Assembly: GCF_932294415.1 (NCBI RefSeq)
Contig: NC_065535.1
Location: 88,304,862-88,368,861 of the forward strand
Reading direction: 5' to 3'
From: Quercus robur
Lineage: Eukaryota > Streptophyta > Magnoliopsida > Fagales > Fagaceae
DNA length: 64,000 nt
Part shown: positions 42,975-55,600 of the stretch, one piece after another
Layout: each line of letters opens with the position of its first letter
How positions within the stretch are numbered: the first letter of the stretch is position 1
Notes under the pieces: generated by a model
The model's database searches: none
What the model was told of the DNA's origin: nothing
What the model saw: the letters and a program-made list of their open reading frames with translations, nothing else
Program-made: the position numbers and the translations under genes

Positions 42975-45900
42975 ATGGCTGGGATCACCAGCACTTGCAG
43001 CAGCAGCAGCTTTTGCTTCAAACCTTTCCTAACCAAAACGACACCGTTTTCCACACTCGAATCCAAGCTCTTCGGGCTCCGCTTTTCAAACCCTAATTCC
43101 GTAAACTCGAACTCAGTCTCTCTCTCCTCGAGTGTTTCCACGATCACCGCCCGATACGGCGGCGGTTCCCGCCCCTCCGGTCCCGGAGGTTCGAGGCGGT
43201 ATCAGAAGAGCAACTCCGATGACGAACAAGCCCTAGACATCTCCTCCATTAGGTAACTGCTAATTCTCACATTTACATTCATATTGATTTTTGTGAAAGT
43301 TAAATTCAAGTGCTTGGTTTTGACAATAGGTCAGCTACGGTGAGGTTAATTGATGCGAAGCAGAATATGGTGAGTAGCTTTTTGTCGTTTTTGTGTATAT
43401 GTTAGTGTTCGTGTTTGGTGGCTGAGAAAATGGTGGGAAAGAAAATCTGATCTTTTATGAGATGTTAAGTGTAATGCAATGATATAGTGTATGGTTGAGC
43501 TGTAGTTTGGGAGATTGAGCTTGTTGTATTTGTTATTGTAGGTAGGAGTGGTTTCCACAAATGAGGCTATTCAAATGGCTGAGAGTGCTGAGCTTGATCT
43601 GGTATGCACTTTTTTTAGTCACATTTTTTTGTTTTTGGAAGTAGTAATTTACTAATTTTACTAGCTCACAACTGTGCAAAAGAATTTATGGGGAATGCCC
43701 AATTACAAATTCAAATAGACCTGGTGGGATTAATGCCCAAATTTGAATTTTAGGCCAAAGTACAATGTTGGTCCTGTCTCCTAATATTTAGCCCATGCAC
43801 AATTTTAGTCTCTGAAGTTTAAAGTGATCGCTTTTAGTTACTAAAAAAATTTAAAGTGATCGCTTTTAGTCTCTAACAGTCTTAAAGTGATTGATTTTAG
43901 TCTCTACGCATTTAGTCCCTAATGTGTCTAATAAAGTGATACCATGTGTCATTTCTTAATTTGTCCATGTCATCTAAGGGAGTAAAAGTGATAATTTTAA
44001 ACTTTAAAACTACAAGTGTTCACGGAATGAACTTTAGGGACCAACATTGTATTTAAGCCTAAATTTTATTTTTTCAAATATTTAAAATTTAAAAGAAGTG
44101 GTAAAAATGTAGTGAATTTTACCAACTTTGTGGAATGGAAACTTTTAAGTTGGTCTAGGAATTATGAAGTATGTATTCTTGTATTCCTGATGAAATTCAG
44201 AGTCCAGTGTCATCCTCAAGTATATAATTTTCTCAAGCAACTCATGTTTCTGCTTATGTGTGGTCAATATACTGAACATGGCAGTTGAGGAATATGGTTT
44301 CAAGTTATATTCAATGTGTTGCTATCTCTATAAATGAATATAAAGGTTTTCTTTTTGAGCCTCTTGATGACACTTGGATAATTCTATTAATTTATTCATG
44401 AACTTGTTCCTACTCACTTATTTTGCAGGTTATATTATCCCCAGATGCAGATCCTCCTGTTGTCAAAATAATGGATTACAAGTATGATATTTTTCCCCCA
44501 GAAGAAGAATTACATTTTCATCTTTTTCCTCATTTATTTTTTACTATTAGTAAATAAAAACTTAATTATGCTGTTATATATCTGCTACAAAGAATTTTCA
44601 GGTTATGATTTTATTAAATCGGAACAATGAAAATTAAGTAGCTGTAAGTTATGTGTGTTTATGATTGGCATGTCTATGGTTCAGAAAGTCATTGGCCAAT
44701 ATGAACAGCATCAAGCAGTAAATGGAAAATTGGAAGCTTTCTATCTATGTGATGGGTCCCTTAAAAAACCCAAGGGAGCCTCCATTAGTGTAGATATTGA
44801 AACATTTCCCTCAGTTGTTCTCTTATCTGTTGAAATATAATATTCCAAAGGACGCATATGCTATGTTGCCTATGGGTGGCCCAGAATAAGCACTTCCCTC
44901 AGTTGTTCATCTTTTTCCTCATTTATTTTTTACTTTTAGTAAATAAAAACTTAATTATGCTGTTATATATCTGCTACAAAGAATTTTCAGGTTATGATTG
45001 TATTAAATCGGAACAATGAAAATTAAGTAGCTGTAAGTTATGTGTGTTTATGATTGGCATGTCTATGGTTCAGAAAGTCATTGGCCAATATGAACAGTGT
45101 CAAGCAGTAAACGGAAAATTGGAAGCTTTCTATGTATGTGATGGGTCCCTTAAAAAACCCAAAGGAGCCTCCATTAGTGTAGATATTGAAACATTTCCCT
45201 CAGTTGTTCTCTTATCTATTGAAATATAATATTCCAAAGGACGCATATGCTATGTTGCCTATGGGTGACCCAAAATAAGCACTTCCCTATGTTGTCTCAT
45301 AGGTTGTTGATTTTAGAATGCAAATACTTTCACATATGAAAGGCTTATATGTTTGTTTAGTTTGTAGGACATTTTTGTCTTCTCTATCAAGTATAATCAA
45401 TGCTCTTTTTTGCCCTTTCCCCTTTAAAATTTAACTCTTTTAGGTGGTGTCTCTGGCTCTGCCCCATTCTTATGTGGCAGGAGGTGCCATTTGAGATTTG
45501 GGAATTGCAAGGCAAAAAAAAATACATCAATACAAGAATGGTACAAAGTTAAAAATGGAAGAGTATTGTCACTGCGCTTGATGGCATGTCTTGGTTATCA
45601 CCCATAAAAAATGACCGTTCAAATCAATGTTCTATATGTTTCTTAATTCGACTTTTCCCTTTGTTTTTTATTTATTTTTAAAAAATGTTTACCTTAAGTG
45701 TTATTTGACCTTAACGTCTCTTAATATGTATCTTCTCTCTCTTTTCAGTAAATATAGATATGAACAGCAAAAGAAGAAAAGAGAACAGCAGAAGAAAAGT
45801 GCTGGTGAATGTCTTCCCTAATTAGCGTTTGCTGATTTTCTCTGATTTATGTTTCTCAGATTTCAGAAAAGTTATTGACCACTGTGTGCTCTTAAATGTT

Positions 45901-48576
45901 AGCCAATCGCATGGATATGAAGGAGCTCAAAATGGGGTAACATACTTCGTCAAAATTCATTTACAATTCTTCAATTATATGGTTCTTTGATTTCTTTTTT
46001 GGTAGTTACTAAGGTCTGACTTTTGTCAATATTATTATTGATTTATATAGACCATTCTGTTTCATGTAAAATTCTAAAAGCATATTTCAGCATGATTATC
46101 TGGTTGTTTAATTTTTATTGGAGAACGAAAATGTAATGTTTGAAATCATGAAATGTCATGCATCCTGGATAGGGCTTGATTATTTTTGGCAGTAGAAATG
46201 TCTTTAATTTGAAGTGGTTAGGTACAACACTTGCAATATACCACTATAAACTTGACTGAATTGGACATATCACTTTGGGGTAGAGTTTTAGTTCCCTCCC
46301 TTATAACTTTGGGGTAGAGTTTTGGTTCCCTCCCTTATGACTGTCCAATTGAAGGTGGACTTCTAATGTGCGGGACATTATAAGATTGGAAATGATTGGA
46401 CCTTCTAATTGCGTATAGCCTTTTTTACGCTTTTTGAATTGCTATTGCTTCTCTCTCTCTCTTTCTCTCCTGTGCGTGGATTGGCTTACAAAGTGTTAAG
46501 GGCTTAAAAATGAAATTACAAGACATTGAACACTTGATTTGGAACCTTAATGTGTGGTTGGTTGGGTTTTGGCTATATGTTGTAGTGTTGACAATGTTAG
46601 TGATGAATTCATTGATGGAGGTATTGAGTTTGAGGGGTGTGTGTGCACTCTTTTGTACTTATATGTTTCAAATTCTATCATTTAATTCAAGGACTTGATC
46701 CAAAAACTGAAGCTTTTGTGCTACTAAGTATGTGTGTTGTAATTTTTTATTTTTTATTTTTGGGGTAAATGATCTTATTGATTCTCTTTGCAGTTACAAT
46801 ATTGATCAACATGACTATTCTGTGCGTTTGAAAGCTGCTAGGAAGTTTTTGAATGATGGCGACAAGGTTGTTGAGATTTTCTTATGGTTATGTCTTGTGG
46901 CTACTTAAATTAAGAGAGTTTATTGTGACCATTTTGAGATCTCAAATCATGCAGGTTAAGATTATAGTGAACCTCAAAGGTCGTGAAAATGATTTCAGGA
47001 ATATCGCAATCGAGCTTATTAAACGTTTTCAGAATGATGTTGGGGAGGTACTCTTGATATGGGTTTATATTCTGTTCCCCCTCCCCCCTCTCTCTTTCGG
47101 CGCTCTTTAAGTAGGCTTGTATTCTGCCATGAACAAGCATGTTGGGTACACCATGGTTGTTACCTGAGATCTAAGTCAAATGTTTACCATGTTTAGTTTG
47201 AAGATATTTAGTGTCAATTCCTGAAATATAGGCAAGACCTGGTCTACCCATTTTGGCTGCCTAATTCATGTGGAAACCAAGGCAAGGTTTCTTTTGACTA
47301 CAGTGTCTTTTGGCTGTGAACTTCTAAATTGACTAAATTGTCGATAAAATTAAGTTCTCACCAATTAAAGGTTTTTGGTTTTGTAGATGGTGTGATGGAG
47401 TTCAACTCAAAAAACTTATCATAAAAGAAGTTATAAAAAAAAAAAAAAAATCTGAAATAGAATCAATGATGTCAATTAATATTTAATACTTAACAGTTGG
47501 TGATCAGTCAATTTTTTTGGTTTTGTTTTGTTTTGTTTTTCATTGCTTCATACTGAAGCAATTTTGCCCTTTATGCAATGGTTCTGCTCCTGATTCTTGA
47601 CTTATTGTAGATTGGCATCAGCGAAGATCATATATTGGAATGTTTGGGCATCCCATGGAAGTCAAATCATTCCATTAGTTCCTCCTCCCCTTTTGCTTAA
47701 AATTTAAGAATACCCATCTTTATAATTGAACCATTGCAAAAGCTGATGTGGTGCAGTTGTCACAAAACATTGGAAGACTTTGTAATGATTCTTTTCAATG
47801 AAATCGTTAAATGTGATTTTTTAATAAAAATGCTTACCCACCAGGTATTATACAAATTTTAGTTGGAAGTGAACTCACTAAAGTGTTTGCAAGAAACCCT
47901 TGATGCACTCATTTTCAAATGTGTCAAACTGAATAGGCTTGTTCAGTTTCCAAAGAATGTTCAAATGTTGAAGTGATGGTCAATTAGGGTTTGCTTGGTC
48001 TGATTGGTTGGGTACTTTTTCTTGGGATAGTCTCTGAAATTAAAATTTGACTATAGAAAGGTTCCAGCTAGCCTGTTTGTAAAGTCCCTGTGACATTGTG
48101 CTGGAGCTAGTATTAATGCTAGCTTACATTAGGGTTGGGGGAATCATGGGTAGCAATAGGTTTTCACCTTTGGACCAATTAAAAATATATTCAACTAATT
48201 TTGCGAAAAGGAATGTATTAAAGAATTCAATCAATGGCCTTGTGCAGTCTTATTTGGTTTGGACATTTGTGGTTCACTTCTCTTTTGTGATTCTCTTCTA
48301 GGTTCAGACATCTTTAATCCATTTTATTTATCTATTTTCCTGTTCACAGTCTATTTATTTAAATTTTTGTTATAGCTGTAAACTTGTAATTTCTTTATTC
48401 TGTGTCTTTAACCCCCTCTTGACATGCAGCTTGCAACCGAGGAGGCCAAAAACTTCCGTGACCGGAACATATTTATAATTTTGGTTCCAAATAAGGCTCT
48501 TCAACAAAAAGCTCAAGAACCACCAAAGAAAAAAGATAAGTCAGCTGTAAATGAAGTCTCAGCTAGTAGTGTCTGA
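42975..48576 (+). CDS. Plastid translation initiation factor IF-3, 9 exons
   Basis: Bacterial-type IF-3, which keeps 30S subunits free and proofreads initiator tRNA in organelle translation. Exons: 42975-43252, 43330-43369, 43542-43601, 44429-44481, 45749-45804, 45903-45936, 46794-46866, 46955-47047, 48430-48576, joining in frame to 277 residues. The first 90 residues are Ser/Thr-rich with few acidic residues, like a chloroplast transit peptide. IF3-N follows (SATVRLIDAKQNMVGVVST, DADPPVVKIMDYNKYRYEQQ), then a Lys-rich linker and IF3-C (KMGYNIDQHDYSVRLKAARK, VNLKGRENDF). The best match in memory is the Arabidopsis SVR9/SVR9L1 pair (At2g24060, At4g30690). Intron 3 holds a MITE and intron 4 a 389-bp tandem duplication. 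AATAAA occurs at 48753. Confidence 0.94.
43753..44059. mobile_element. MITE in IF-3 intron 3
   Basis: About 307 bp with imperfect inverted ends of about 24 bp: GGCCAAAGTACAATGTTGG and (reverse complement) GGCTTAAATACAATGTTGG. The interior has three TTTAGTC(T/C)CTAA-like strings. The flanks (TTTA / TAAA) leave the target duplication open. Confidence 0.75.
44519..45296 (+). repeat. 389-bp tandem duplication in IF-3 intron 4
   Basis: Copies at 44519-44907 and 44908-45296, both beginning CATCTTTTTCCTCATTTATT, differ at few bases. The duplicated 61-codon frame inside is a by-product, not a gene. Confidence 0.95.
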
Positions 48577-48752
48577 GTGTGCTTGAAAATTTCATGTTGG
48601 TTTTGAAGATAGAACAGTTACAGGGTGTCTTCATTTTTATTCTTCAGCTAGGTTTGGGAACTTGGAAGTCATGTATAGCATTTAGTGTAACATATGCATG
48701 AGAATATGTTTACTAGATTTTTAATGATATTAGAAGCTACCTTTTCGGTTAT

Positions 48753-48758
48753 AATAAA
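48753..48758 (+). terminator. Probable polyadenylation signal of IF-3
   Basis: AATAAA 177 bases after the stop codon. Confidence 0.45.
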
Positions 48759-51009
48759 TGTAGAGTTTTGGAAGAGAACTAATTTTTAATGATACTTTTT
48801 AAGTTTTAATATTTGGATGTCTGGCTATGTGAGGTTAATGACTAATTTTGACTTAAAATTCTAATGGGGGCTAGTTATCAACCTATTATTTTCATGTCTG
48901 TACCAGCACTTTGTCTATTCACACGGACAACTAATCTAAAGTAGTATTTTTTGTGATGAGTCTTTCAAAGTCAAGAGTAGGCCAAGTACACAAGAAGTTG
49001 TACATCACCCACTGGATATGACCTGTAGAGAATGATCCAAGGGTCTAAGTCTAACCACAAATTAAGTAAGAAAGTTAAGGCAGAATTTGGACACAAGTAA
49101 AATACCTGAAATTTTCCTATTATGGCACTTCTCTCGATTTTAAGATATAAACAATCTGCAGTGATGTTATATTTTGATAATTATTGTGGCATTGAGTTCG
49201 GCTTTCTCCTCCAGAAGTGTAAGTGTAGATTGTTGAGGAGTGAATCGGACACACGTCTTCCAATATTATCCTCTACTACAAAGTATAAGTCCATCAACGT
49301 GTTACTTTGTGTTAATAGTATTTTGGTCTTGTATTCTTCTGTCTCTGCTTATTGCTTTTATAGTTCTTTGAAGGTTATAGGTTTTTCATATCAATGAGTT
49401 GCTATAGTTTTGGTTATGATCTTATTGGGTATTGAGTTGCACCTCTTCCCCGCTTCCCTCTCTCGTCCTTCCTGATTTTTTTGTTTTGTTTTCCCTCTGG
49501 GGAAAATGGAAGGAGAGAGGAACATTTGTTAATGGATATAGTCTAGCCTGTGTTCTTCTTTAGATGCCTTGTTTCACTCTGATGGTATTACTGCATATAA
49601 GATGCTATGAACAGTTATCAGTTCTGCACTTGGCTACCCAGCGTTTATTGTGGGCACTAGTGGAACTATCTCATATCCCAAGCCATATGGTAGCATCAAT
49701 TCATCATCAACTTGTTTTGACATGAATGGTAGAATATCAGACCTGACTTGTTTGTTAAATGGATGATCATTCTTTTGAGTAAACGCAGCAATCACTCCCA
49801 TTCTCTATAGTGCCTATGGGATATGGCATCCTCTCTTGATTGGATTGAATTAGCTTCTTTACCTAATTCCAGGAAAGACATATTTTTCAACAGGTATATG
49901 CCGTTAAAATTCGTCCATTCCAATTCCCTAGAAAATGCAAGGCCAACTCTGTTTGCACGTGCATGTCCTAGGCTCTAAGCTTTAAGTTTATATATGAAGT
50001 AATGCACGTATATATGTACGAGTAGGAGAGGCTTGTCTTTCTTAGATAGAGAGACTTTAACTCGCATACCTAACGATGTGACTTGGCTTCATTTCTAAGT
50101 TCTTACATCCCAAGCATGGTAGTATCTCACATTCTTCTCGTGTGTACACAGTAGGCTCATGAAGTTTTGAAAGCAAGGAACCTATACTATTTTTTAAGTA
50201 CTTTTAGCTGGCAGATGGTAAAGTGTCTACTATTTAAACGGTGCAATCCGATGGGACCTATGCTAGGTGGAACAAAAATTGGAATTGTTAATTCCTGGAA
50301 AACGTTTTAATTTCTAAATATTTATATCCAATTACGTTATCCTAAAACAATTAAAATTTGGTTGGCAGTTTAAGGTGTCATAATTAAGGTAAGAAACGAC
50401 CATTCAAAATCCAATGATCTTCTCGTCAGCCATCCCAAAAATAAGAAAATTGAATAAATTTTTACGAGAATGCAATATGTAAATGATTGTAATAAAAATC
50501 TGTCACCTGTTAGAGTGTAGAGCATAAGCATAAGATACAATGATATATCATAAGGTGTGGGATGTGACCTCAGCAGAATTAACCTCGGTCCAAGGAAGAG
50601 TCATTGCTGTTTGAGCGATTGAAATTGTGGTTACACACTGTTTTCAATTGATGTGAAACCAACAAAAATCTCGTTATCTTGAAAACAACTAGAGAAAATT
50701 TTTGAAAGAAATTTAATAATTTGTCCTTAGAACATAAAGAATTACAGTAATGATGAGAAATTTAAAATTTATTAGTTTCAATTATTTGGATTTTATGCAG
50801 CACTTAGCCCCTCCCCGTGTTGTGGTCAACTAGCTTCTGGGAGTATAGAGTATAGACTGTATAGTCTTTAAATTAAAATAACTGGCTGTCAAAGATAATT
50901 AAACTGATCAGCTTGTGGTAACTCAGATTCATATTGGTTTGCAGTTTCAATTAATTACTCATCAGAAGAGAGATTTTTTTTCTTTCTTAATTTTTTTTTT
51001 TTGGAGTTG

Positions 51010-51048
<39 letters not shown>

Positions 51049-52367
51049 TGTGTGTGTGTTGATAATTCCATAGTTGGGAGGGGGAATTTGAATCTGAGAC
51101 AATCTTGGTTATAAATATATAATAAAAAGTGTTAGTTGAGTTATATGTTTCTTTGCATTGAAACCAGCTTGGGTCTAGTGTTCTTGTATATTGAATCCGT
51201 TGAGATTTGGATATGTATCAAATAATTGTTATTTGTCCACATCTCAATGGATTCAGTGCACATAAGTACATAACCCAATCTTGGTTGACAGTATTTGAAG
51301 TTGTTATTTAAAACCCAACCCTTGCCTGTTGGCATTTGAAGTTGATATTTAAAATACAATAGTGTAGGATTTCATGGAATGTTTTCTCGAAAGATTTGGA
51401 AAAAAAAAATTTCTTTATGTTTCTTTGGAGGTCTATTTGGGCCAAGCAACTTGAGATAATTTTGTTCCTTTTTTTTACCTTCCTTCTTAGGTATACTCAG
51501 CACAGATATAGTTTTTATTTTATTTTTGACTACAAAATACTTTATCATTGAATTTTTGAATGTTGGCATCCTAATTAATTATATTATTTGTACAAAAAAT
51601 TTAGCATTCATAACAAAATTTGCAATTTCATCCATCCAAATTCTCCACTTTTATTTATTTTTATTTTTATTTTTTGTTAGATGTATGATGACATTGAGTT
51701 ACGATAAGGTCGGAGATACCACGTTTTCTATTTCTTTGATAACATATATTATATTGTTATTTTAAATAATTAAAGTCTTCAAACTACTCATGCACCCTTG
51801 CTCAATGGAGTTATCCACCCTTGTATCATAGATTCCTCGATTAAATTTCAATCATGTGATATTGTATTAATTAATAGGCCACATGATTGAATTTAATTAT
51901 CTTTAAAATATATATATATATATATATATATTTGGTATTGATCAATACAATTATATAATTGAATTCAATTGAAAAACCTAAAGTACAGTACTTAAAGAAG
52001 TGTACCTAGAATTTATTCATATGAACTAGTTTTTGGTCATAAGCAAAAATAATATTTATTTTTAAACTTTAAAGGAGGAGATGAAAATGAGGAGAGAAAA
52101 AAAATTAGAAAGATGATTAAAAAAATTATTTTCGCTTTGGATTATGAAAGTATTATACTAATAAGTAATAACATTCTAAAGTTCATTTATTGATTTAAAG
52201 AGATAATTGTTGATTAAGGATTGTTTTAGAAATATTTGATAATAGAGTTGATTATTTGAAAACTATCCAGAAAATACTCTTAATTAAGAAACATTAAAAA
52301 AAAAATTAACAGTAAAAAGAAAAGAAATTAATGAGAGTTTTATTTCAACGTAGAAATTTGTTATTGG

Positions 52368-52399
<32 letters not shown>

Positions 52400-52584
52400 G
52401 AATTTAATATAAACAAAATGAACAACTAAGTGGTCGTTGGAGAAAATAAAAAAAATGGAAAAATAAGAAAAGCCTGGAGGGAAGGCTTGGATGGTAGTTG
52501 AAAAATAGAGGAAGCTTAACTTCAAGGCAATGGAGACCCTGCAACCAACAACACATTAGGTGAGAAGGAACATAAGCCCTTATG
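48759..52584. other. Spacer between IF-3 and CESA7
   Basis: AT-rich, no gene recognised. It holds (TA)n and (TG)n at about 51016-51060, an inverted repeat at 51191-51256, a TATTTGAAGTTG string repeated at about 51292 and 51332, a (TA)n run at about 51909-51931, and a long T tract at 52370-52393. Confidence 0.6.
51191..51256. repeat. Inverted repeat (possible small foldback element)
   Basis: TTGAATCCGTTGAGAT (51191-51206) is the near-perfect reverse complement of ATCTCAATGGATTCAG (51241-51256), with a 34-base loop. Pairing may extend weakly outward. Confidence 0.6.
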
Positions 52585-52591
52585 ACCTACC
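52585..52591 (+). promoter_or_regulatory. Possible SMRE (MYB46/MYB83 site) upstream of CESA7
   Basis: ACCTACC fits the secondary-wall MYB-responsive element ACC(A/T)A(A/C)(T/C), 94 bases before the ATG. One match in a few hundred bases is close to chance, so it is supported only by the gene type. Confidence 0.3.
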
Positions 52592-52684
52592 TTCTTCGTT
52601 CATAATATAGAAAGGAGCACCCTCACCATCTCACCCTCACCTCTCTCTCATTCTCACTTTTCTCACACTACTGCACACCCCATC

Positions 52685-55600
52685 ATGGAAGCCAGTGCCG
52701 GTCTAGTCGCCGGGTCTCACAACCGCAATGAGCTTGTTGTCATTCATGGCCATGAAGAGGTACACCATGATACAAGAATAGCCAAACAAGAAACTAAAAC
52801 CAAGTTACAGTTTGTGTATAAGAATTTATGTATGTATGTTTGTGTTAGGCTAATATACATGTTTGTATTTTTGGTTTTGGTGCAGCACAAGCCTTTGAGG
52901 AACTTGGATGGCCAGTTCTGTGAGATTTGTGGAGACCAAGTGGGACTAACAGTGGATGGAGATTTGTTTGTAGCCTGTAATGAGTGTGGTTTTCCTGTTT
53001 GCCGACCTTGCTATGAGTATGAGAGAAGAGAAGGAAGCCAACTTTGCCCTCAGTGCAAAACCAGATACAAGCGTCTCAAAGGTAATCAATAAAACACAAA
53101 AAAACATGCGTATCTTTGACGGGATAGATTTGGAGTTACACCTAGTATAACCCTTTATGATATTACATCATTTTATAACTTTTTATTAGGATATAGTTTT
53201 GAAAACTCTATTATTAAATTAAACATTTTCTTTGTTTTTTGATTCATAAACTCATGATTTACAATGAATGGCAAAGAAGTACACTCATTTTCTTTGGTAA
53301 ATATTGTGAAGGGAGCCCAAGGGTGGAGGGAGATGAAGATGAAGAGGATGTGGATGATATTGAGCATGAATTCAACATGGATGATGAGAGGAACAAACTT
53401 AAATATCAGGCAGAAGCGATGCTTCATGGAAAGATGAGCTATGGAAGAGGTCCTGAAGACGAAGAAAACTCCCAATTCCCACCAGTTATCTCTGGTAGAT
53501 CTCGACCGGTAAGGGCATTGAAAAAGCTCATGTTTATAGTTAAACTACTTCATATATATGAATTTTAGATTGTTGCTAGCTCTTTAGCATTAAAACAGTT
53601 CCTCAAGTAAAACAATATATTTGCATGTGTGCATGCAGGTGAGTGGTGAATTTCCAATATCATCTCATTCTCATGGAGACCAGATGCTATCTTCTTCATT
53701 GCATAAACGGGTGCATCCCTATCCAGTTTCTGAACCAGGTTTGTATAATTATACATAATTTTAAATGAAAATACATTTTTAATAATTAATATGAATTATG
53801 AAACTATCCATTTCAAATGAAGAGATAATTTTTCATGCAACTCCCTCTATTTAGTATATATTTACAAAATATAGTATAGAGATTTATTTATATACTTTCT
53901 TTTAGCAAAACCAATTGGTTTGACCTGCACCACAGTTTTCTATTCAAGTTTCTGAGGTCTAAGCTTCAGAAAAATTTATACTAATAATTATCCTCCATTT
54001 CAGTTTCTGAATTTTACTATCTACAAACAGAAAATATTTTCAATTTTTTTTTTAATACTAATTTATGTAACACAATTGATGAAATATGGTTCCTTATGAT
54101 ACCTATCTTGCTTGCACAACGCAGGAAGTGCAAGGTGGGATGAAAAGAAAGAGGAAGGTTGGAAGGAGAGGATGGATGACTGGAAATTGCAGCAAGGCAA
54201 CCTGGGGCCTGAACAGGATGACCAAGACGTTGACTTGGCCATGTGTGTAGTAAAATCTTTCAACTTCATTTAGGACTTTTAATTAATTGCTCGTACAATT
54301 CATTGCCAAAGTTTGGAAGATCATTTTTCACTATGGCGTATCCCAACTTAACATTTAATAATAGGTTGATCTGTTAAGGGTCTATAGCCGACTTCAAAAT
54401 TTGGGATTAAGACTCTATTGTTGTTGTTGTTAATCTATGCAGGTTAGATGAAGCTAGGCAACCACTTTCGAGAAAAGTACCAATTGCATCTAGCAAAATC
54501 AATCCTTATCGGATGGTGATTGTTGCTCGGCTTGTTATTTTGTGCTTCTTCCTCCGATATAGAGTCATGAACCCAGTGCAGGATGCGTTTGGGCTCTGGT
54601 TAACATCTGTTACATGTGAAATTTGGTTTGCAATTTCATGGATCCTTGATCAGTTCCCTAAATGGTTCCCAATTGATCGTGAGACCTATCTTGATCGTCT
54701 TTCACTCAGGTACATCAATATACTTGCAACTTGAGCACCTTTTTTCACATTTGGGTATTGTGTTTTGGAAATAGTAGAATTAGAAACAATGAATTTATAG
54801 TTAAACATGTTTTGAGTATTCTCTAGAGATAAAAAATTTCACTACTGTGAAGGTAACAAGTTGTTGCGTCTGTGCATTTCTCATATCAGTGTCCAAGTAT
54901 TCTATAAACTGGTAAGCCCTGTTATTGAAGAAAGAGTTGGTGATATTTATTAAAAAGGGTAAGGGCAGAAAAAGATAAAAAACGCAAAAGATTATGGAAT
55001 TTGACAAAGAACTATTGAAGTGTTGGAACAATTGTTAAATACTTAAATGATTAAATTCACTATTCTTATTAGTTTTTGATTTTTGATTTTAGGATAAGTA
55101 ATAATTTACTATAATATCAAAACATGTACTCAAAAGTTGAAAATCGTACCTAATAAAAGCATATCGTTCTTTTGGGCTTAGGAATTAAATTTTACAACTT
55201 CCAAGAGCTTCAAGACAAAAATTCGGCAGCCAAATGTCTCTGAGAATTTTTATTCCAAGATTCAATGATGACAATTATAAATTTGTAATGCAGGTATGAG
55301 CGGGAGGGCGAACCAAATCAGCTGTCTCCAGTAGATATCTTTGTCAGTACTGTGGATCCCATGAAGGAACCTCCTCTTGTTACAGCGAATACAATTCTTT
55401 CGATCTTGGCCATGGACTACCCAGTTGATAAGATCTCATGTTACATTTCTGATGATGGTGCTTCCATGCTCACATTTGAAGCATTGTCTGAAACTGCAGA
55501 GTTTGCAAGGAAATGGGTACCTTTCTGTAAGAAATTTGCCATAGAGCCTCGAGCCCCTGAGATGTACTTCAGTGAGAAGATTGATTATCTCAAGGACAAA

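Noticed and set aside
44655-45229. Two matching 61-codon frames in an IF-3 intron.
   Set aside because: They are by-products of the 389-bp intronic tandem duplication and have no family similarity.
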